Notes: generated by a model not told the origin, from the letters alone. DNA of 64,000 bases from Hyposmocoma kahamanoa (GCF_003589595.1 NW_020653765.1:2234046-2298045), one strand, 5' to 3'; shown: positions 46,530 to 58,419, numbered from the stretch's first letter. Translations and numbers: made by a program.

Positions 46530-46803
46530 CAGCAGTAGAGCTCCTTGTGAAAGAATTCTGCCTACTCACTTACCTATTTCTACGGCCAAGCAGTAACGTG
46601 AGCATTATTGCGTTTCGATTTCGAAGGGTTAGGATGCTGGTGAAATTACAGACACATAGGACTTGTCAACTTATGACGGGCGCAGTGGTATTGCCTCTCG
46701 GATCTATGCTGTTTAAAACGCTGAGTGTCACTGCAGCTATTATGGACAGGCGTGTAACCACCAGGCATAAAACTTGTTCGTCCTGTTACTTGATATTATA
46801 AAA
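46530..46803 (+). repeat. Rep-B copy in ey intron 2
   Basis: GCAGCAGTAGAGCTCCTTGT, GGCCAAGCAGTAACGTGAGC, GTGAAATTACAGACACATAG, ATTATGGACAGGCGTGTAAC. Near full length. Confidence 0.85.
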
Positions 46804-47039
46804 ATATGTTCCTTTTATCATTGCAACAGATTCATAAGGCTTTATTATTTGAGATAAGGGGGTGGGGAAAAACCTGATAATAAAACTGGTTTTAATTTTT
46901 GCGTTGTTAATAGGGAAAATTACTTTGTGAAAATTCCAAGAAGACAAAGTTCCAAGGTTTTAAGTTAATTACATAAAAGTCGCTTAGCATGTCACTTTTC
47001 ATCTTTACATCATTTAAAATCAATCGACCAGAATTACCT

Positions 47040-47160
47040 ATACAACCGCAATAGTAAGGCCAATCCTAGCAACCTTACACCAAACTATCCCAAAAATGCA
47101 GTTGGAATCAAATCTGTGTCTAACTGGTCGTGACCACTAAGCCACGATCGCCCGTACCTT
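47040..47160 (-). repeat. tRNA-headed SINE remnant
   Basis: The - strand has GATCGTGGCTTAGTGGTCAC and GATTTGATTCCAACTGCATT at A- and B-box spacing, followed by a diverged body. Confidence 0.55.
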
Positions 47161-47464
47161 CTAACCACAGGGTTGAATATTACCACACCATTACCTACAG
47201 ACCGTTGGAGTCTATGAAACTATTAATATTAAAAAGGTCTTTTATAATTGGTGTTAAGCAACAAGGTGACGATGAAGGTTGAATATTGTATGATGTAATT
47301 TGAGTCAAAGCTTCTATTTTTACATGGAAGCATAACATGACAAATTCTTTTTGCTTGCGGTTGACATGTAAAAAGTTTATTATAATTATTAATACAAACA
47401 AACAGCGAATACTAAAAAAAATTCCTTCGATCCGGCTGGGTTCAATAAAAAAACCTGATAATTC

Positions 47465-47730
47465 AATTATTAATGCAACATCTCTAGTGAGCTGCTGGTG
47501 CCTGGCTGAGTGAAGAAATAGATTTCTCACTCAAAGATTTGCAACAAGCACACAGAAAACTTCGTAGAGTCCGTTGGTTCGTTTCGTGGCTTGTTGACAT
47601 AGCGTCTGACACAGTTTGCTAGAAGATGTTGGTACGAATCCAGCCGGATCGAATCGAATCGGATCGGATCGGATCGAAGAAATTTTTTTCCTAGTGTTAA
47701 TCTTTATATTAATATAGTAAATGAAAGTAT
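47465..47730 (+). repeat. SINE-C copy with expanded GATCG tract
   Basis: TAGATTTCTCACTCAAAGAT, TTTCGTGGCTTGTTGACATA, GATGTTGGTACGAATCCAGC. Its usual single GATCGAA is expanded to eight ATCGA/ATCGG units (47648-47686). An opposite-strand fragment of the same family lies just left (47410-47455). Confidence 0.72.
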
Positions 47731-48500
47731 TTTTCCGGATTTAAATCGCGTATATTTGTTTTTTCAAACAAACCGACGTTTCGGGCCCTTTACAGGTCCC
47801 ATGGTCACGGTTGACTGAGTGGTACAGTCTTCAACCAGTTATGTCTAATATTGATGAATACCACCCTATTTTTTCACTATAGTTACAATAGTTATTAATT
47901 AAATACCTTATTTTTAATTTTAAAAAGAAAACATTCCAATTTACGCTATATTAAGTTTTACAAATTATTTTATTGAATGAATTTTTATTAAGTTCAATTT
48001 ATTATTAATTATTGATAGAAATTAGAATAAACTAAAACATATTAATTAGTACTGCAGTCTTATGTATGTTTGGGATTTTTCATTAGAGGAAATACTGGAT
48101 CCCAAACTGGTGGTACGGAGAAACCATCTTCCCTGTCGAAATTAGGATGTTTTTTAATTTCAATGGCCTCTCGCAGCATCCTGGGTAGATACCGGACTTC
48201 TTTTGCAAGGACCTGGGGTTTGTCAAACTTCATTGAATGTGTAGGTTTATCCATGACATGCTCGCAGACTGCAGACTTGCTTACGCGACGGTGTTTGACA
48301 TCAGCTATATGTTCTTTGACGCGGGAAAAAATAAGGTGGTTTGCATCAATATTAGACATAACTGGTTGAAGACTGTACCACCTCAGTCAACCGTGACCAT
48401 GGGACCCGTAAAGGGCCCGAAACGTCGTTTTGTTTGAAAAAACAAATATACGCGATTTAAATCCGGAAAAATAGTTTCATTTCCTGTGTGTAACAATCGC
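47708..48500 (-). mobile_element. Penelope-like element fragment with inverted terminal arms
   Basis: A - strand coding remnant (48359-48060) is framed by two long inverted arms: about 47708-47880 and 48330-48500. Each arm holds the GGTTGACTGAG, ATGGTCACGG, CGACGTTTCGGGCCCTTTAC and GGATTTAAATCGCGTATATT words. Penelope-like elements carry pseudo-LTRs that may be inverted, which fits. Only the 3' end of the coding region is present. Confidence 0.75.
48060..48359 (-). pseudogene. Penelope-like C-terminal region (after GIY-YIG core)
   Basis: An open frame of 99 codons: SRVKEHIADVKHRRVSKS, VCEHVMDKPTHSMKFDKP, LPRMLREAIEIKKHPNF, REDGFSVPPVWDPVF. The RVKEHxxD and AxxEH blocks follow the GIY-YIG core in these elements; the GIY-YIG motif itself is missing upstream. 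The plus-strand ORF here is antisense. Confidence 0.8.
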
Positions 48501-48866
48501 GAAAACCTAAGAACTCGATTTATATTAATAATTATAACAAAGTAATGGAGTAATTTTACAAAAATAATTTAATATCATGGTGAAACATCGCAACATTCAA
48601 TAAAAAAAAAACTTAAAAATTACGTAAAAAGTTGTTTATGATTATTGAGTATTGATTTAAACAAATGAGCATTTAGGTCCCCATAATACAGAGAATTCCT
48701 CGTTTCGATCGGTGATCTCGGTAATCTTATCGGTCCTTCGCTACTCGATCGGCGTTCAATTTAATCGTTAACGACATAAACATGCACTATCAATTCATCC
48801 TTTCGATCACTCTGAAACGACGGATCGTGAAGACTTAGTACCGTATATAGGGGTCTTTGAACATAT

Positions 48867-49001
48867 TTAGTAGCAGTAGATCTTGTGTAAAAGTTTATCC
48901 AGGGAAGTACCTTAGCAATTTCTACCGACAAGCAGTAATGCGAGCATTATTGCGTTCCGGTTTTGGAGAGTAAGGGTAAAATTACAGGCACTTGGGACTT
49001 G
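48867..49001 (+). repeat. Rep-B copy, 3'-truncated
   Basis: TTAGTAGCAGTAGATCTTGT, GACAAGCAGTAATGCGAGCA, TTACAGGCACTTGGGACTTG, then a GAAA-rich run replaces the rest. Confidence 0.78.
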
Positions 49002-49614
49002 AAAGAAAGAAAGAAGAAAGACAAAAAAAAAGCCATATAATTTGTGTCAAGTATATTGTACAGTACTTTGCCTATGTCGTTTATATATTAACTATTTATA
49101 TATTTGCATATTAACTGAAAATGTGGACGCTAACATTTTCAGTTAAAAAGCTATAGATTGTGTAGCTTAACCTGAAGGTGACTATACTGCTGTATCAAAT
49201 CAACCAATTCGCTTCTCCTATAAATAAAGAGGTTAGTATAATTTTCGTACCTGACAGCTGGCCACTTTGCAAATAAAAAATTCATGTACCGAACACAAAA
49301 CCCGATACTCTGAGGCAACGTGGCGGTAACACGATACTGTGTCATGGGGCTGTTAAGGTAACGGCGACAGTTTGCGAGCAGTATGTAACTAAACACGGGA
49401 AATACTGCCAAGCACTGCGAGCTCTAAGTTGCAAATTTTAGTAAGGATAGTTATAACGTTAATTTTTTATAATAAAAAGGGTATAGCTGTTAACGTATTA
49501 AAACTCCGGCGCTGCTGGGCTGACCGCACGCCCCTCACTGGAACCATTCCACCATCGTCGTAATAAGAGGGCAGGCTACACCGCGAACGAATCTAAGCCA
49601 ACTTAGTTTAGCTT

Positions 49615-49900
49615 TTTTTTATAACACGGGACGAACAAGTCGTGCGCTTCATGCTAAGCTACACGCCTGTCCATAACAGTATCAGTGCCACTCAGAGCTT
49701 TAATCACAAAGACCTGAGTGGCACTACCACTGCGCCCGTCACCCTGAGACATAAGTTGACAAGTCCCATGTGCCTGTAATTTCACCAGCATCCTTACCCT
49801 TCGAAACTGGAACACAGTATTGCTGACATTACTGCTTGGCGGCAGAAATAGGTAAGGCTTCCCTGGACGAACTTTTTCACAAGGAGGTCCACTGCTACAG
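49615..49900 (-). repeat. Rep-B copy upstream of ey exon b
   Basis: GACGAACAAGTCGTGCGCTT, ACACGCCTGTCCATAACAGT, ATAAGTTGACAAGTCCCATG, TTACTGCTTGGCGGCAGAAA, ending AGGTCCACTGCTACAG. Its edge lies 131 bp from the exon acceptor. Confidence 0.87.
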
Positions 49901-50030
49901 AGCATACAAACATAGGAGGATACATTAATACAGCCCATCTATTTGCAAAATTATTGCTTATGTGTTCTTCAGTGTTCTCGGAGTTTCTTCTTCTTCTTCT
50001 TCTTTTTATTATCTCAAACTCCTTTATCAG

Positions 50031-50211
50031 GTATTACGAGACGGGGTCAATAAGGCCTCGTGCGATCGGCGGGTCCAAACCTCGCGTTGCAACGGCTGAG
50101 GTAGTCAGCAAGATCGCGCAGTTCAAGCGCGAGTGTCCTTCAATCTTCGCCTGGGAGATCAGGGATCGTCTGCTCAGTGAGGGCATCTGTACTTCGGATA
50201 ATATTCCTAGT
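50031..50211 (+). CDS. ey: eyeless (Pax6) paired-box exon b, linker and RED subdomain start
   Basis: The exon completes the split Arg codon and reads [19 protein letters not shown], then [32 protein letters not shown] and NIPS. This is the paired-domain linker and the first helices of the C-terminal RED subdomain. [10 protein letters not shown] matches fly Ey; Toy has a different segment here. The acceptor is CCTTTATCAG after a long TTC-rich tract (49984-50010), a strong 3' splice site; the donor is GTAAGT at 50212-50217, phase 0 after Ser. Intron 2 (45465-50030) is about 4.6 kb. The next residues expected (VSSINRVL and the rest of the RED domain), the acidic linker and the homeodomain are not found downstream, so the gene continues past the window. 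Confidence 0.97.
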
Positions 50212-50832
50212 GTAAGTACTTTAATTTTTAAGTCTTTTTAAGGCACTAAGTTGGAGGCTTGATTTCTAGTACCACCAATATTCGGAGCTTTTATAAAACG
50301 TGCAGAATTTATAAGTGTTAATGAATTAATTTCTTAAGCTTATTTGTTAGTTATTAACAGAACAATTATCGTCTGACGAGTGGTTAGATCTTTTTACATC
50401 ATCTACTGTGTACAATCGTGTATTACACAGTCTTCTTTGGTCTAATTACTAATAAAATTACACGTACAATAAGAATCGGTCATTCTCAGGCTAGTGTTCA
50501 CTACCTAATTTCCGTGGCAATTTTTATCCGGGAAATTATAGCCCGGGAATGACCGGAATAAGTATCCAAACGCCTGTAACGAATTTCAACATTTACTAGC
50601 GTCTTCTTCTTATCGTATCGATAACATACACTATAATGCTTGCGTAAAGGATATGCCAAAGGGCGTACGGTACTCTCCGTTGTTGCCCAGAGTACTGCTG
50701 AAGTTCAGGAAAGGAATGCTACGTACCATTTGCAAAATAGTATATTTGATTTAAATTGTTTTATATCTTTTTCTTGCTAATATTTACTGATGTACACGTA
50801 AGGAGTCTCCCAGAGTATCCGGCTTCATAGCC

Positions 50833-50923
50833 AGTTGCGTTATGTGTCCAAGGGACGTTCGATCATACATTTTTTTTTAAAAAAAAGGTATGACGAAACG
50901 TCACTTGGACACATGACGTAACT
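50833..50923. repeat. Long snap-back hairpin in ey intron 3
   Basis: Arms of 36 bases (50833-50868 and 50888-50923): AGTTGCGTTATGTGTCCAAG and GGACGTTCGATCATAC face GTATGACGAAACGTCACTTG and GACACATGACGTAACT with about five mismatches around a T/A loop. Confidence 0.82.
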
Positions 50924-50924
50924 G

Positions 50925-52510
50925 TCTGCCATACAGTGCCTATGTTTGGACAGAACAAATCGTAGGCAGACTAATTTAACCAGCTGACAATGTACTGGTA
51001 ATAAGTCTCAAAGCGTGTACCAGGTATGGTTTCAGTAGGCAGTCTAATTGTCTCTGTCCCATTTAATTGTTATTCATTAGCATTTTTTTAGTTTCGTTTC
51101 GTGTTAGTTTCTTTAAGAAAAACTAATGGAAATATATAAGATTATTACATCCAAATGTTTTTTTTTATAAAACTACGATTTTGTTAATATAAATTTCTTT
51201 AAATCACCGAAAAGTTTCGGTAAATAGTGCAAATCATCATAATTTATAAAAAGATATGCCAGAAAATAGAATGCAGTATCTTAAAGAGCACCTAAAGCTA
51301 TTAACAAAATAATATTTATACATGGAAAATATCTTTTAGTCGATTTTTGTATAAGCCCGTGATAAATAAACCTTATAACTAATAACAATGTAACCTTTTT
51401 GCAAGACTAATAATTTTAATTTAACATAATTTCCTAAAATAAAAGTCATTTATGTAAAGAAATTGTCCATCGACTTATAAACGGGAAGACACTTTGTTTA
51501 TGTGTTCATAGTCTAACTAGCACTGGTAGTAATATTATAGACTAACTCAAAAGGTTTAGTTCTTTGTAGTCTACGCACAATATTTGTATTATATAGTAGC
51601 TGCATAGCCTCTATATAATAAGTATAAAGGTTTTTGTTCAACCACTACAATCCTAAGGAGCAACGCGTGTTTTCCGCCTAAAATTAAGGGCAAAAGAGAT
51701 TTAATTTTTTACCAATGTTTAGTGCTAAGCCATTATAACATACCAGCTCATAAAAACATAATCGGTTCCCGAAGTTACCCGAGTTTCCAAATTAATATTT
51801 CACTCCATTCGAATTTCCAATACAAAATTTTAAAAAGCGAAGGTTTTATCGGAGCGTCTTTGAAAATACGAAAGGGCGAGATGAAAAATACAATGGGCCG
51901 GTATCTACCTCTATAGTTCTATATACAGGATGTCTTATCATTCCCGGCACTGTAAAGGGCTCCCTGCGCTCCCCCCTTCACTTGGTGGCAAAACAATATG
52001 ACGTTATAACTTTTTTCTTCATTTTTTCTCCATTTTGAATACGACCCCCTTACAACGGCGTTCGTCGATACGTCTTCGTGCGAAGGTTGATGCTTTTATA
52101 ACAATGAAGATATTCTTTATGCGGAAAGTTTTTATTGTCTTCTACTCCATTGCATTACGAACTAAAGTCGTGATGTAAACGTGACGGTCAATTTTGACAA
52201 TCTAAACTAGGATGAGATTAAATAGTATTTGGCTATTCATTTATATTTCGTACATGCGTATCATTGCGCTAGTATCCCTTTAGGGGTCGTTAGAGACCTC
52301 TATCACTGCCCCTCTGGCATATATCTCTCCGCCAATCCTATCAGACTTTTGATATGAAGAAGTTTTGGATTTGCATTTAGAAAAGTCAAGAATAAACAGG
52401 CGTGTATGAAGAGATTGATGGGAGTGGAGGAGGCGAATGAGATTTATCAGGAACGTGACAGGTGGAGGTCCATAGTTTCTGCCTACCTTATGTTAAATAA
52501 AAAAATATAA
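50925..52510. other. ey intron 3, first part; no exon seen
   Basis: From about 51923 (TACAGGATGTCTTATCATTC) a GC-richer patch with an inverted-repeat-like start suggests a MITE whose other end was not found. Confidence 0.4.
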
Positions 52511-52514
52511 ATAT

Positions 52515-52640
52515 ATTAGACAACATCATATACCTTGCTCTGATCCCAAAGTAAGTAACTAAAGCTGTTTATTTTTTCTGTTGTGGAAATTGGAAACAAC
52601 GACGCGACGGTACCACAAACAATATACATTGCGTGTGTAC
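52515..52640 (-). repeat. SINE-D copy, head missing
   Basis: AGACAACATCATATACCTTG, TCCCAAAGTAAGTAACTAAA and GACGGTACCACAAACAATA. Contains an extra TTTATTTTTTCTG stretch. Confidence 0.72.
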
Positions 52641-53754
52641 GTAAGCACCTACTTAGGTAGTATGTTATACAGTAAGCTTTAAAAGTGTGACGAAAACACA
52701 ATACCACGATACAACAGAATATTATCTTCTCAAAAAATGTTCAACTCTTTCAAAACAAGAAAACGTTTACAAAAGAAGTGTTAATGAAAACGCTATTAAA
52801 GTTAACGTAGCGAGAAAGATGTAGTAATAACACCGTTAAGCTACAAAAACCCGTCGTTTACGAGCCGAAACCCGTCAGAATTCTTAAACACCCTTCCCTA
52901 AGTACTTAACATAAATTAATTAAGAAATTCGCGCATCACCCTGTTGGTGACGGCTCAAAAAAGCATTAAGTACCAAAAATATCGAGAAAAACATAAAAAC
53001 CGAAACAGAGGGAAAATTTCTGAGATAGATATATATGGTCGTTGTAGAGAGCGAAAGAGTTGGGAGGCTATCTCTTTTTTCGTTGCGAGGGGGAAGCGAT
53101 TTTGACACGGCATGAATAAAGAAAATATGAAGGCTTTTGTTACCGTAAAAATTCCTGTACAGGGGATAAAGTCTTTAAGTTATCAGTGGGGGTCTACCCA
53201 CCTAACTCTCTACCTATGTACATTTATAGAGAGATAGGTATGTCTGATGGCCTCATATTTATTGAATACTGCGTGTATTTGTAGCATGGAGGGCTCTTGT
53301 AGGTTGAATGTATTAACGTCAGGAGTTTCATTTGCTTACGGTAAACTCGCGTCTGATTTCGCTAAGTATGATGTAAGTGGAAGGTTTCTGTATGGTAATA
53401 TTGATATTGCAATGTATATATATATATATAAGAGCATACATACATATATATAAGAGCTCATCGTATTGATGTATAACTAAACTAGTTAGTGGTGTAAAGA
53501 GATATGAAGACGTTTGTTAGAGACAGAGTATGCTTTTCATGAGGCATTTTTAAATAATTTAAAGTAATACTTCAATGATACTCTCAATATTAATGCGCAT
53601 TAGTATAATGACGTCATTTTTAGTGAAACGAACAAATGAATGAATGACAAAACTTTTTTTTACTTGATTTACCAATAGCTATTACATTGTGACTTATTTA
53701 CTACGTACATTGATTAGTGGTTTTAAATTTAATATACAGCTCAATAAAGGTAAT

Positions 53755-54014
53755 TTTAGTAGCAGAAGAGTTCCTTGTGAAAGAACAACAATGTGAGCAT
53801 TACTGCGTTCCGGTTTCGGAGGGTAAGGGTGCTGGTGGGATTACAGGCACATAGGATTTGTCAACTTATGTCTCAGGGTGCCGGGCGCAGTGGCAATGCT
53901 CCTCAGATCTTTGCGATTTAAAGTTCTGAGTGGCACTGCAACTGTTGGATAGACGTGTAGCTTATCACAAGACGCACTTGTTGGTCCCGTCGTCATTTAG
54001 TATTATAAAAAAAA
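53755..54014 (+). repeat. Rep-B copy
   Basis: TTAGTAGCAGAAGAGTTCCT, CATTACTGCGTTCCGGTTTC, GCTGGTGGGATTACAGGCAC, CTTATGTCTCAGGGTGCCGG, then ATAGACGTGTAGCTTATCAC. The usual GTTCGTCCAGG segment is deleted. Confidence 0.85.
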
Positions 54015-55035
54015 ACCTCATGCAAAAGATGGCAAAAGAAGCCTTTTTTAAACTTAACTATATTAGAAACAAATAACTGCCATAACACATACACTTTCAT
54101 TCTTTTTATGTACCATCATCGAAGTTCAGTCCAATACAAATTTTGTTTTTACTGTACTTTAAAACATAAGTAGTTTGTTTAAGTCTTAAATAAAATCTAG
54201 TTTTCTTTTTTTTTAATGGAACGAACGCATGAATGAAATATTCTTTTTATTTACCTTTATAGAATTTCTATAGAACTAAGTCCTAAGTCCTGTAGAACTT
54301 TTGTTTGTATCTGCTCTACTTTAAAACGTAATAAGTCTACTGTTTAAGTCTTAAAGATAAAAATCTAGTTTTCTGCCGCGGGTTTATTCTCTAAAGGGAT
54401 TAAAATCGCTAAAATTTAAGCACCTTTCATGCAAGCTTAGCGACAAACAAAAGCGTAAAAACTGTTAAGTCTTCGCGCTAACGACCCTTAACAAAAAATA
54501 TAACGATGCGGAACCCCATTACCTATTCATATTACCCTTAAATATTTATCTAGCCATTGAAATCGGACTTCAAACACAAATGAATAAAGACTATATTTAA
54601 TTGTTGAGGGAAAAAAAATTATGTGTTAGGGTAAGAGGGTCAAATAGTCGCCTAGTCGTCGCAGGGTCATATCACAGTGGAACATGCGTTCCCGTAGCAA
54701 ATCACTTACGGGCCACTAAATCCAGGCCAAATTAATGCATTTAGCACGCTCCCCGGCTTTCGCTGGGGATGACAACTTTATTTCATTGTGTCCCGATATT
54801 TTCTTGTCACTTTAGTAACGCGTTGTCGCAACCCCCGACTTTTTCGGTGTTATTGAATTTTGTACGGTCAAAATTGGTGTGTAAAATGCTACTTTAAATT
54901 CATATTTCAAGCTCATCAAAGTATCGTGTTTTGTTAATTGATTTTGTAGCGCGGCATTTCATGATTAGCATTTGGTTGGCGTATTCCTATATTTTGCTAT
55001 ATATTGTTTATTGCTTCTTTTGATGTGATTATGGT

Positions 55036-55313
55036 GATTGTTTTTTTTTATAATATCGAGTAACGGTAAGCTACACGCCTGTCCATAACAGTTGCAGTGC
55101 CATTTAGAGCTTTAAATCGAAAAGATGTGAGGGACACTGTCACTACGCCCGTCACTCAGACATAAGTTGACAAGTTCCATGTGCCTGTAATTCCACCAGA
55201 GCCATGTAAAACTGGAACGCAGTAAATGCTGACATTACTGCTTAGCGGCAGAAATAGGTAAGGTGGCAGTACTTCTCTGGACGAACTCTTTCACAAACAG
55301 CTCTACTACTACA
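55036..55313 (-). repeat. Rep-B copy
   Basis: AAGCTACACGCCTGTCCATA, GTCACTCAGACATAAGTTGA, TTACTGCTTAGCGGCAGAAA, TCTCTGGACGAACTCTTTCA. Full length. Confidence 0.85.
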
Positions 55314-55447
55314 ATTACTATAATACTATAATTTTATACCGTCTAATGGAACGCGTATTGGTGCATATCACAAAATACACTTTAAACGTAAATGTAATAA
55401 ATGTATTTTATCCGATCAACAATGTCTCGTTAGTCGTACTAACTAAT

Positions 55448-55577
55448 CACTACCTAATTTCCGTGACAACATTTATTATTTAAGTATACAAGTACAATAT
55501 CGTCAAATATTAAATAACATTTCATGATAATACTTGAATACTTAAATAATAAAAATTGCCACGGACGTTACGCAGTG
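55448..55577. repeat. Inverted-repeat element (MITE-like)
   Basis: CACTACCTAATTTCCGTGAC with ATTATTTAAGTA (55448-55486) faces TACTTAAATAATAAAAATTG with CCACGGACGTTACGCAGTG (55539-55577). The left-end word also occurs at 50498 without a partner. Confidence 0.65.
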
Positions 55578-55925
55578 AACAACGACCGAGTATGACCCAT
55601 TTAACTTTAATTAATGATTAATAAAGATTTTTAGGTAATTATTTTAACAATTTACTATATTATCAATTAATAAAGAATATATTAAATAATATTTCATGAT
55701 AGTGCACTTGAATACTTAAATAATAAAAATAGGCAGAGAACAAGGACCAAAAATGACCCATTTGACTTTAATTAACGATTAGTAAACATTTTTAGGTTAT
55801 TATTTTAACAATTTATATTATCGATTAATAAAGATTTTTAGGTTATATTTTAACAATTTATAACAATTTAAACTATTGATTAATAAAGATTTTTAGGTTA
55901 TTCGTTTAACAATTCATGTTATCGA
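55505..55925. repeat. AT-rich compound tandem repeat
   Basis: A unit of about 170 bp (TTTCATGATA, CTTGAATACTTAAATAATAA, ATGACCCATTTGACTTTAAT, TTTTTAGGTTATTATTTTAA) occurs twice, followed by three or four short units of about 50 bp built on TTAATAAAGATTTTTAGGTT and AACAATTTA. Confidence 0.75.
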
Positions 55926-55934
55926 GTTCTCGGG

Positions 55935-56030
55935 TTCTTAGTATCAACTAGCAGTGACCATGGGACCTGTAATGGGGCCCGAAACGTTGGTTTGTTTGAA
56001 AAAACAAATATATGATTAAGATTTAAAGAA
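55935..56030 (+). repeat. Penelope-like arm, solitary
   Basis: CAGTGACCATGGGACCTGTA, GGGGCCCGAAACGTTGGTTT and the hairpin TTTGTTTGAAAAAACAAA. No coding remnant beside it. Confidence 0.75.
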
Positions 56031-56154
56031 TATATTATGAATATAATATAATGACTTAAATTTGTACCAATACTGTTTCGTTTGATTATAAATTGAATTA
56101 AATCTTACGAGTAAATATTGACGTGTTCTTATCTCTGTACCATTCCAAATTTTT

Positions 56155-56400
56155 TAAGTAAATGGACTTGCTCTTAACTACTACTTAGCCCTGGGGCACA
56201 GGTAGGATCTACTATGGAACGAGCTCGCCCAGAAGATGCCTATACACGCCTTAAATATCCTCGTGGTATATGTGCTCTGAAAAACAGTCGCAGGCAGATT
56301 TCCATTCCTGGGCAGTGCGCATAATAAAAGATGACGAAAATGTATGTTGGTAAAAAGGGGCGGCTGGAATGAGCTGATGGAGTTCATGGGCCCAATCACA
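56155..56400 (-). mobile_element. LINE 3' end remnant
   Basis: The - strand reads SISSFQPPLFTNIHFRHLLL, then in the next frame TAQEWKSACDCFSEHIY, which resembles the closing segment of LINE ORF2 (trp-rich TAxxWNxLPxxxFPxxY). Frame-broken and short. Confidence 0.5.
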
Positions 56401-56829
56401 AAGTATATTCTATAGAAAACCGACAGATTAAACTATTATAAGCACTTACTCAACATTAGCTGAGTAAACACTTTATCTATGTATCTATCTCCTCCTCCTC
56501 CTCCGCCGGTCTCTCACTGCTAAAGATCATGACTTGAAGCAAATACACCTTCAATCAATCTTTTTCATTGCACCCTGCCTTAGTGCTAAGTGCTACTGCC
56601 AGATTTTCAGCTACCTGGTCACACCACACCGTTTCGAACGTCGTTCTCTAGGTCGTTTGCCAAAGAACTCTAGACTTGGAGCAAACAGATGGAAGATAAA
56701 TGTTCGTGATTTTTCAGCTGCAATTCCACAATGTATATCTATCTATACAAAATGCGAGATATATTGTTCACTCACAGCCACAATACAAAATCCGTTCATT
56801 AACAGAAATATAATTGATGATCAATAAAT

Positions 56830-58415
56830 ATTTCAAACCTTTGCTATTGTTATATGAGAAAATAAAAAAGATTTTTTAACTCAAACAAATAATCAAAAAA
56901 TCAAGATTAAATGAATCGAATTCCAGCTGTGTTTGTGTTTCGATAAAATTGTTCACATCGCTCCGATGCAATAACTATGTCAATAAATAGCTTGTTCAAA
57001 ACACTGATTCAAAATATCATTACGTCATATCTGAGATTCTCATCTCGCGGGGTTCGAGGATATATCGCAGCAACAAATTGCAACAAAGGAGTCCGGTAAA
57101 GGAGATTATCGGAGATGGCGCGTGTCACGCACGCGACATGCATGTGGCCAATGATAGTACTGTTCTCCCTAATTTTTCTTAAACATCGTAAACTGTACTC
57201 TAATTCAAGTGAATAACATTTATTTTATTTTCTCGAGATGTTAAGAGAAATCTCACAACCGTGATTCGGGAAAAAGTATCTAAATAGAAATGATTTTAAA
57301 CATGTTTTTCTATGAAAATGAGAATCATAAAAGTTAGTTACAAGTAAGAAGTGTTGGAGGGAAATTAATACCACAATCGGGACTTATGTGGAGTCGGAAG
57401 GGCAAATAAATACAGAAAAGTTAGTCTTGTCCATCACGTTGTATGTTTTTGTCAGTTCGAACATGCCTTGAGGGACATTTTTAAATGTTACTGTTATTTA
57501 TTTGTTTTAAAAAGTGGCATGAGTTATAGACATGGTAATCTTACATTATTTCGTAAACACGAATAAAAATCGGCTGCTATTAAAAAAAAACAAAGTGTCT
57601 AAAATCTTTTTCTTCGATATAAAAAATCTGTCTATTGTTTTGATAATACGGAATTTTTTCGCGATTCAAATTACGTCGCGTTAAAAACGCTGCTTATTCG
57701 TTTGAATGAAATGGTACTCACAATATAACATTAACAACGCTTACAACTAATTATATAAAAAAAACAGCTTACACATACTACTGACACGAGGTTCTTACAC
57801 TGAGAAAAAGTAATTGAAGTAAATAAAATGTTGTTTAAAGCGATAATGCAACTTGTTTCCATCTACGCCTGTCATGCACAATAATTATAGCAACGAGCAC
57901 AATGATTGCACCCACAATTTTAAATAACGAATTTAATCATGTTGTGATTGATGCAACTAAGAATTTGCCAAACAAGTTTGAAATCCACTTGATTGGAATC
58001 TGTTTTTAAAAACACTCAGCTGCAGGAAAGGCTATAAAATAACTTGCTTAATGCTATTTTAATGTGTTAAGTACAATTTTCATTATATATTTATATCAAT
58101 TGTAAATCTTTACATGTGGCTTTGGCGTACCAAAATCACTCAACACGTTTAAACGCTACGAGAACCCCATATCGTGAACAAGTTAATTACAAGGCTTGTT
58201 CCTATAAGGGTCCACACGTGGGCATATGCTCACAATACACTTGTTCAATGGAGATTAGCTGACAATGACTCTCTATGAAATTTATCGTTATGTATTTACG
58301 TACAACGAGAGAGAGGGAACTAATAAAAGACTAAATAGATATAAAGAGATGTTAGAGAACAGAATGCTAATAAGTCTTAGGAGGGTGGATGACGGGAATA
58401 TTTTCCTCCTGCAAT
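56830..58415. other. ey intron 3; no exon seen
   Basis: No paired-domain remainder or homeodomain coding was found on the + strand here. AT-rich with no recognised repeat. Confidence 0.5.
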
Positions 58416-58419
58416 CTCA

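Noticed and set aside
48395..48430. Active hammerhead ribozyme in the Penelope-like arm
   Set aside because: The CUGAUGA core is absent in all visible copies; only stem II-like and GAAAC parts remain.
49151..49411. 86-codon - strand frame in ey intron 2 with a possible donor (CTGTCAGGTACG)
   Set aside because: Slightly coding-like, but no acceptor, partner exon or family resemblance was found.
50395..50440. Reading SSTVYNRVLHS shortly after ey exon b, similar to the expected SSINRVL
   Set aside because: No AG acceptor in the right phase precedes it, stops follow within ten codons, and the next residues do not match Pax6.
56534..56827. 97-codon plus-strand frame (LGRLPKNSRLGANRWKIN)
   Set aside because: No domain or splice context recognised; may be old LINE-derived sequence, but I cannot support a call.
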